Assembly: GCF_029873635.1 (NCBI RefSeq)
Contig: NC_080428.1
Location: 62,049,957-62,113,956, forward strand
Length of the DNA: 64,000 bases
Source: Malania oleifera
Lineage: Eukaryota; Streptophyta; Magnoliopsida; Santalales; Ximeniaceae
Reading direction: 5' to 3'
This document shows, piece after piece, positions 56,537 to 64,000 of this stretch (position 1 is its first letter; each line of letters opens with the position of its first letter). The notes beneath the pieces were generated by a model. It made no database searches, had not been told where the DNA came from, and saw only the letters and a program-made list of their open reading frames with translations. The position numbers and the translations under genes were made by a program.

Positions 56537-56734
56537 GGAAGCTACGTACATCTCCCTTCCCTCTTCCCAGACCTCCCCCTCCCTCCCTCACAAACACAAA
56601 TCCACCGAAAATAAAGCACGCAGCGGCATCGATCAACCGATCCTCACTCCAGAATCCAAACCCTAAGAATCCTCATCAAAACCCCCAAGCAAGATGAAGA
56701 AAAGAAGAAGATGAGAACAATCAGAAAACCCTCA

Positions 56735-56771
<37 letters not shown>

Positions 56772-57491
56772 GAACTGTCCCTTTCTCTCTCTAGGGACTC
56801 GGCTTTTTCTCGGTGGGAAGAGTCGGTTCCGCGCTTTCTATTCCGTTCTTGAAAGCGAAGACGCCAGAGGGAGGAAGCGATGGAGGCCTCTCTCAACGCC
56901 ACGTGTCCGGTTTGTCAGAAAAGAGAAAGTGAGTCACGCACGAGTCGGAGTGAGTCACTAGGCGGCCACATCCTTATCCACTTCCCACTCTTTTACTCTT
57001 TTTTTTTTTATAATTATTTCCTGTCTGCCACTCTCTCTCTCTCCACTCTGCGGTTTGCTTTTTCCTCACGCACCGGCGACTGTTAGTTTGTTACCGCTTA
57101 CCGACCACGACTTCATTTTTCCGCCCTCATTCTTCCGTTTATTTACGGAAATGCCATCCCTTCGTCTCTATTGAGCCCGTGAGTGGCATACGCGGCGGCC
57201 ATCAAGTCTCCAGTAAAACTTTATTTTTACTTTTTAACCATAAATATATACATTAATTAATATCTTAGTTTAATTTTATTTTAAAATCTCTTAATTTTTA
57301 CATTCAATTTGTAACATTATAATTAGGAACCTAACCTAATTTATTTAGGTAACATTTTAGAAAATAAATTAAATAATTTAAATTCAAATTTTATTTAAAT
57401 ATTTTTGAGAAAATTACATTCAACCATCTTATCATTATTTTACTAAAAATATATTTTATTTTATTATATATAGGTATTTTTGTTTCAATTT
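56537..57491 (-). promoter_or_regulatory. Upstream region of the RING ligase gene
   Basis: It holds the (CT)16 tract at 56739-56770 (GA in the gene's direction) about 200 bp upstream of the start codon and a CACGTG at about 56900. GA tracts and ACGTG cores are common in plant promoters. A short plus-strand frame at 56880 has no homologue and is not called a gene. 57200-57490 is AT-rich with no feature. Confidence 0.4.
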
Positions 57492-57660
57492 TAAGCGCAA
57501 CGATAAGGTTGTCATTGTGTAATCTAAAGGTCACGAGTTCGAGGTATGGAAATAGTTTTTTACAAAAATATAAGGTAAGATTGCGTATTATAAATTCATT
57601 GTGATCCGCCCCCTTCTCCAAATCCTGCATATGTGGGAATTTTGTAGATCGAGTTGTCTT
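57492..57660 (+). mobile_element. tRNA-derived SINE, near complete
   Basis: A-box-like head AAGCGCAACGATAAGGTTG, B box GGTCACGAGTTCGAG, then ACAAAAATATAAGGTAAGATT, TTGTGATCCGCCCCCTTCTC, TGCATATGTGGGAATTTTGT and a T-rich tail. The order matches the common plant SINE family whose fragments are at 20636, 23405 and 28966. It is diverged, so probably inactive. Confidence 0.75.
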
Positions 57661-58205
57661 TTTTTATTTATTTTTTTATTTTTTAGTAAGTCAAGGCACC
57701 TCACCATGAATAAATAATTACAAAATCAAAATTATAAATTATTTATAATTCAATATAAGAGATGTTGTTAAGAAGCATTTATTATTTTACTTATTTGGTT
57801 TGCTTGGAGAAATGAAAATGAACTACTAACCATTATCCAAAATTCTATAAAATTAACAATTTACCATTTAAATAAAAGGCTAATGATCATTCTCTCTCAT
57901 CATTCACCATTTTTTAAGTTTTCCTTGAATTCTAAATTTTAAGTTGATCAAAAATCACAATTAATCATCAATGGTTAGCTTTGCATTTTCATGATTGATT
58001 ATGTTACAATTTATTGCACATTATTAACTTAAAATTTAGATCTTGAATTTTAAAAGTGATTGTACATTTAATTGTTTATTAATCATCTTGCTTATATATA
58101 TTTGTTTAGTTCTTTAAAATATATTTTTTTAAAGGTCTATTTAAATCTACAATTTTGTCCACAAAAAAGAAAGAAAATAAATAAAAATTAATTTTGCATT
58201 ACATT
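57661..58205. other. AT-rich DNA, no feature
   Basis: Nothing recognised beyond A/T tracts. Confidence 0.5.
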
Positions 58206-60312
58206 TGTCATGCCCCGAATCCCGATGTAACATCCTGAAAACTCTTACCATTTTTTTTCTTTTATATATGTATATCTACATCCATACCTAAGCAACAGAA
58301 ACACAAGTCATCCAACCATTTACATATATGCTGTACAATATCAGAGTCCAGTATATACAGATCATAGTCATACCAAATAAACCCCTCCAGTATCATCTAT
58401 CTCAAAAACACAAAACTCTAACAAAACTCACCCTATAACCAGGGTAATCTCGTAAACTTCTTATCCGCGAGTCTAATCTGCTTATCTCGCTGTCTCACCT
58501 GAAAAATGATAAAGTAATGGGGTGAGTCAACGCTCAGTAAGTGGAAATATGCTACTACTAGTGTGTGGCAACCGAGTCATAAAATTATAATAATGATGTT
58601 TGAAATTGCAAGATTCTGCAAATCTATAAAACATGTGTATACAAGCTTAAAACATTTGTATTATCTAAGTTTTCTATCATTCATACTGCTATAGCATATT
58701 ACATACAACAAAAACTATAAATCTGTATATATATAACTGTGTTCTTTCCATAAGACTTTGTATGTCATGATTTGACCCCTCATGACAGGGTTGTATGGCC
58801 CGTAGGCGGGACTTAACCTGATCGACCCTCCAGGTAAGTCATCATACTCTACACTACCTCAGCCCGACTAAACTGCATCCACTCCTAAGCACGAGACTGG
58901 TTGCTACCTTGTCTAACCAGCCCCCTCAACCCAACGTATTGGGGAGCTGCATCCACTCCGAGCACGGTTAGACGGTACCCACACACTATCTGAGATATGT
59001 GGTTGCACTCTATCTGTATATAGCAACGGTACTGTGCTCTGTAAACTGTATATGTCTGTAATATCTCCATAGGGATCTGATACTATATAAGTACATCTAT
59101 TTTGGAAACATAATGAAAACAGCAAAGGTATATATACCTTTGCTGTTTTCATTATGTTTCCAAAATAACCATAACGTTATAATTTTGTACTGTAAATATT
59201 GTAAAATCTAAGTAACAGTAGCATCTCGATGCTATAACTATATAATCTGTCTTTATAAACTGTGTGTTATGGTATTCAGGAAAACATAACATTCTGTAAA
59301 AACTATGATATACTCAACTGAATAAAATCTATATAAGTCTGTTTGTTAATCATCTGTAAATAACTGTATGTATATGCTATATAACATGATACGTTGAAAT
59401 ACTGTATAAATTTTACATCAAGTAATATCTACTCAGGCCACACAACATTAAAACATTCGTTCTATAGAAACTGCATACTAGCTGGTATATATGTATTTAC
59501 GAAAATTCTATTAATATTCTTAAAACCATAGCATAGCATATTTCCCTTACCTTAACTTTAAAAAGCCCCTATAAAATTCTGGCTTTATACCTACAAGGTT
59601 CCTAATTTGACCACCTAAAAACAAAATCTCCCAAAACAATATATCAGTATTTTCTTACCTATAATATTTCTTATAACTGAGAGAAAGGCAAATACTGAAT
59701 AAAATATTTTACCTTGAGATTGGGACAAAATCCAACCCAACTTTTCCAACGATCAGCTCCAGCAAACTTGCAAAAAACTTCGCTAGGAGCATCGTGGTAG
59801 CCTCAGATCTTCGATCCTGTGAGAAACAGACCTGGAAATGAAGAGAGAAGTGAGAGAGGGACGTAGAGAGAGAGAGAGAGGAGAGAGAGAAGAACACTGA
59901 AAATAGATTAAAAAAAATCCATGTTTTTACTATTTATAGGGCCAGATTCGTGGATGAGACACGTCACCTCGTTGACGAGTCCTTCATAAAATTCGTCAAT
60001 GAACCTCACCCTTCGTCGACGAAATTCAGAGTAGCACAAATCCGTTGCTCGGTATTTTCTTGTCGACAAGACGGGACCTCGTCAACGAGATCCTAAAGAC
60101 CTTCGTCGATGAATCCATCTAGGCTTCGTCGATGAATACATGTATTCATCGACGAAGCCTGGAAAATTTTTGAAATTATTATATTCTCCAAAATGCAATG
60201 TCGTCAATGAACGGGAAGCTTTCGTCGACCAAGTCTACTGCCTCCTTCTGTTACTGATTCCATTTATCTCCCTATTTATTATTTAAATACTATTATTCTT
60301 CGGGTCACTACA
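58206..60312 (-). mobile_element. Long LTR-like repeat A, about 2.1 kb (probable solo LTR)
   Basis: On the minus strand it starts TGTAGTGACCCGAAGAATAA and ends GGCATGACA (TG...CA ends). It has no coding capacity. In order on the minus strand: a cluster of TCGTCGACGA-type palindromes (60240-59945), a TATA box CCCTATAAATAG (about 59935), a GA-rich tract (59890-59850), an untranslated leader with splice-donor-like GGTAA words, and a CTCAGTAAGTGG-like block near 58540. This is the layout expected of U3-R-U5 in a long LTR; Ty3/gypsy-type is a guess from length. No target duplication was found. Fossil. Confidence 0.55.
59098..59167. repeat. Perfect 70-bp palindrome without spacer
   Basis: Every base from 59098 to 59132 pairs with its partner from 59167 back to 59133. 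The centre is GGTATATATACC and the outer parts are TTTTGGAAACATAATG and its inverse. It lies inside repeat A. Confidence 0.95.
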
Positions 60313-62111
60313 CCCGAAATGGGACCTAAGGGTAAAAATGTAGTCTAACCTGTCCTTGTATATGATAAAACATCCAAAGATACAGTACAATGGATGAGGG
60401 TCCGACCCCGTGGGGTTCCTAAGCACCCTAAACACATCCAAACACAATCATATACGCAGCGGAAAAGGTCATTCTATAAACATATACAGTACCATACCAG
60501 AGTTTATACAAGAGCAAAACATGACTCTATCAAAAACGTACAAACGGGTGCCCAAACACATCCCAAAATGGCAACCCACCAAAAATACAATCCTAGCACT
60601 TACCCAAGCGCTAAACGCAGTACACCAACCACTACATTCCCTACACTAGGACGCTAGTTCCGGTTACTCGAAGGACCTGTAAAAATGTACGTATAGCAGG
60701 GGTGAGACACCTCTTAGTAAGGAAAAACACAGATTATATCGGTGTATGGCATTTGAGTGTTATCATGATACAACATACACGCAGTTAAATGCAATCCAAT
60801 ACTATTTTCCACAGTGCATACACGCACACATACACATACACATGATCAACAATTCCGATGTCGTCACACCCTTCGGCTCGAAGCCGGCTCGCAACATATG
60901 ACGTTGGCCCGTAGCCAACCTGCGAACACGGCGCCGCTGGCACATGGCTAGTCCCCGACTCCCATGGCATTGTACCAACGTTAAAATGGTGGGTCCACAC
61001 CCTTCGGCTTGATTTGCCGAAATAGGCTCATGCTCTCGGATATAGAGCTAGACACTCTTGCCCACATGGCAGGCAGTAAAATACACGCCCTCGGATATAG
61101 AGTCGGACACTCTTAGTACCTGAAACAATTCGGAACCGCGTTCCTACTAGCATTTCAACATATCACACACACATGCATGCTCATATAACCAAATAAACCA
61201 CACCCATTTGGTAATCTAAATCATGGTTTTCCAAACAAATACAGTTTAAATAAAGTCAAGGCACGGCCATCCCAATAACATAGTATAAATCAACATATAC
61301 CCTCGGTTTTCAACAAAACCCAAGATGCAGTCCGTCACCCCCTTTTTTTCAAAACTGTAATAATGAAAAACCCATAGTTTTTCCCGTTAGATTCCCCCAA
61401 ATGAGTAGCCAAAACACACACAGGACCATGAACCACAGTTCCACCGAATCCGATTTCAAAAATAACCAATATAAACATAGTTCCCCTTACCTTTTCCTTG
61501 AATAACAAATCCCGAACTCCAAGACCACTAAACAGCGAATCAGAGTTCCAAAACCTACAAATCACAATACAGAATATGCTTACAAGACAGTCACCTATAA
61601 AACTACTAGATCAGAATTGAAAACTGAGCCTTACCTCGATTTTTCGTCAAAACCCGAAAATCTCCGAAACGAGATTCCAATCCGTAGTAGTTGTAGAGAA
61701 TCCTTCCACGATCCTCGTGGTAACCTCAGATTTACGATTCCAGTAACGATCAGCGAAGAAATCTAGAGAGAGAGAGAGAGAGAGAGAGTAGGGAGAGTTT
61801 TAGAGCGAAAGAGAAAGAGAGAGAGATATTTGAAGTTTCTTAATGAAGAAGTAAAGGAAATTTCTATTTATAGACTCTTTGACCCGGCCTAATTTGTCGA
61901 CGAAATGGTGCCTTCGTCGACGAATCGGTGGCCTCGTCGACGAATTTGAGATCATTGATTTTTCCGAGACTCCTCGGCTTCTCCTCTTCGACGAGTCTCT
62001 GAATTTCATCGATGAGAAGAACAAAGGTTTCGTCGACGAAATTTGGCTTCGTCGACGAAATCTGCCAAATTCCCAATTGCCCCTCTCTTTATTTATTAAA
62101 CCGAGTTATCA
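60313..62111 (-). mobile_element. Long LTR-like repeat B, about 1.8 kb, related to repeat A
   Basis: It has the same order as repeat A on the minus strand: start TGATAACTCGGTTTAATAAA at 62111, palindromes TTCGTCGACGAA (62065-61890), TATA box TCTATAAATAG (about 61875), GA-rich tract (61830-61765), a CCACGATCCTCGTGG leader block (about 61720), and a TTACTAAGAGGTGTCTCACC-type block near 60710. It directly abuts repeat A in the same direction. The sequence differs enough that A and B are different families or subfamilies. No coding part seen. Fossil. Confidence 0.5.
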
Positions 62112-62794
62112 CGGTTCGGGTTCTTATAATGTTTGAAAATGAAAAGTTATTCTTATATAATTTAAAAATAAAAGATCAAATATCAATGATGTGCAAAATT
62201 AATTTTTGCTTTTCTAATTTGATAAATTTTTTTTAATTTTGTTTTTATAACCAATCATGAATATGTGGATTTTGTCTTCTTCTTTTTTTGCCTTTTCTTT
62301 ACCTGAAATATTCTAAGTTTTAAGCGATCTTTTAAGGTTCCTTTTGAATTAAAAATTTTGTTGGAATGAAATAAAATAAAATTAATAATAAAAAACTTAT
62401 TATCACTATATTTTCTCTCAAAATATTAAATATGATTAGAATAAAATATATTCTAACGTGACTAAAAATTAAGTAAAATCAAATACTAATGATGCATAAA
62501 ACACTAATAATTTCTCACTTTTATTGATAACAAAATATGAAAAATTAGATGCTTTCAAATTTTTTTTCTGTTTTCTTTAAGTTTTCCTTAGACAAGACTT
62601 AAAAAATTTCTTTTTATGACCTTTAATCCTTTAAAAATGTATTTTGATATTAATAATTCAACAATACTTTTAATTCTACTAGAAAAATCGTTGCAAAACA
62701 TTTTTTTCAACACTTGTAATCGAATTACCAAACATGGTTACAATAGATTTTCCTTCCTTGAAAAAGGGATTCAATGGTCTTAATTAATAATCTT

Positions 62795-63366
62795 ATATTG
62801 CTGGTTTTCTACTGCTTGTCAAACAACCGAAAACTAGATTTTATGATTTTCAGCTTTTTAAAAACTTGTTACCAAAAATTTTAATATCCATAAATAGTTT
62901 TGTTAGATTAAATTATTCATTTTATACACTTTTAATTAAAATCAAAATTAAATAATCATGTGAATTTAAATATTATTAAAATAAAAATATACATAAATTT
63001 CAAAAAATAATAATAAAGCCAATTACAAAATACTTTTACTATTTTTCAATTGTCATGCCCAATATAATTTTTATTGTAAAGTAAATTTTGAAAGTAGAAT
63101 AATTAAGTTAAATAATTATAATAAATTTTATTTTCATTATGATAATTATTTGAATGTGTATTATTTGTAATTTTGTTAGTTTAATGATATATTTTATAAC
63201 ATTTTTTTATTTAAATATGAAAATTAAAATTTTTAATAAAATTTTTAATTTGTATTAGTTTTATAAATGCTAACAACATGTTATTGATTTCTAGTTTTTA
63301 GTTTTTATTTTTAGCTTTCATTTCAACTTTTCGTTTCTCTAATTTTTGACAATGATACCAAATGAC
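62795..63366 (+). mobile_element. Tourist/Harbinger-like MITE, copy 3, left end unclear
   Basis: The interior (ACCAAAAATTTTAATATCCATAAAT, then TACACTTTTAATTAAAAT) and the right end (TTTTTAGCTTTCATTT..., TGATACCAAATGACATTT) match the copy at 36847-37484 in the same direction. The left terminus is not clearly preserved. Confidence 0.55.
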
Positions 63367-64000
63367 ATTTTAAAATTTGACCATTTGGCAAATTTGTTGA
63401 TCACCCAATTCATGAGTCAACTAACTGAATTACAAACTCATCATTAATTTTATATTTATATTTTTATGAACAATCATGTTAAATTATTTTTATAAAAATT
63501 GAATAAATTAATATGCTTCATTACTTCTAACAATAAAATACGAATATAATATTATTTTATTTATATTTGAATGAAAATAAAAAATTTATCATAAATTTTA
63601 AATAAAAATTTACAAACAAACCATTTCTATTTTTATCAGTTTTATTATATTTCGATTGCTCTTTAGCTAGCAAATCAAAATTTGGATACCAAACCAAACT
63701 AGTACCTATTAACCAATATGGCCAATCATTTTCGGAATCTAAAAATAAAATATTATTTGGAATTGTGAAAAGAAAATATTAAATTTAATAAAGTGACATT
63801 AATTAATTGAGAATTATTGAAAATCTTAAATAATATTTATGTGTATAAATAAGATTCGGACACTAACTATTATTATAAATATTTTAGGAATCTATGTTAT
63901 TACCATATGAATATTATTATTATTATGTTTCATGTAAGCAATATATAATAATATCAATATCAAAATAATATGTTATTTTAATTATAATTTTTAATATTTT
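63367..64000. other. AT-rich DNA, no feature
   Basis: Very A+T-rich with ATT/TTA runs. Nothing recognised. Confidence 0.5.

Noticed and set aside
56880-57086. Plus-strand frame starting MEASLNATCPVCQKRE
   Set aside because: It has no family match, turns into low-complexity phenylalanine/serine sequence and lies in the upstream region of the minus-strand RING ligase gene.
60394-61000. Plus- and minus-strand frames inside repeat B
   Set aside because: They fall in non-coding LTR-like DNA, overlap each other in several frames and match no protein.
1-64000. CRISPR arrays, operons, phage or bacterial systems
   Set aside because: The window is plant nuclear DNA with spliced genes. No regularly spaced repeat array or operon-like gene run is present.

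Overview
This window is nuclear DNA from a flowering plant, most likely a woody eudicot. Intron-rich genes with plant-specific products (allantoinase, a plant tetraspanin, an AIRP2-type RING ligase) sit in AT-rich DNA full of transposon remains of typical plant families. The species cannot be named from the sequence alone. Exon models were made by reading both strands and joining GT-AG boundaries so that frame and family sequence continue.

Layout: (1) 1-3290 holds two RTE-type LINE copies, head to tail, on the minus strand. (2) 3719-12415 is the 5' part (seven exons, 191 codons) of an allantoinase gene on the minus strand. A Copia element and a tiny LTR element sit in its intron 2, LINEs lie in or beyond its intron 7, and the rest of the gene lies past the left edge. 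(3) 14983-38627 is a complete 15-exon gene for the TFIIH subunit TFB2/p52 on the plus strand (451 codons across 23.6 kb). Its introns hold an L1-like LINE tail, three SINE pieces, a Copia inside a MITE, a 1.1-kb hAT element carrying a DUF642 gene fragment, a whole-looking TRIM element, a Copia tail and a Tourist-like MITE. (4) 40269-40341 is a tRNA-Val(UAC) gene on the minus strand. (5) 41810-43013 is a tetraspanin of the TET18/19 type on the plus strand. (6) 43910-48040 is a two-exon sphingolipid delta-4 desaturase gene on the minus strand. (7) 48300-51790 is AT-rich DNA with an old promoter-like duplication. (8) 51800-56536 is a five-exon AIRP2-type RING E3 ligase gene on the minus strand. 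(9) 57492-64000 has no gene: a SINE, two adjacent long LTR-like repeats with arrays of TCGTCGACGA-type palindromes, one perfect 70-bp palindrome, and a third copy of the MITE family.

The five protein genes do not form a functional cluster; they are ordinary housekeeping, stress or lipid genes. No new multi-gene system was seen. The most unusual items are the gene-fragment-carrying hAT element, the palindrome arrays next to the TATA box of the long repeats, the perfect palindrome, the CT microsatellite placed 3 bp inside an intron of the RING ligase gene, and the three-copy TRIM family.
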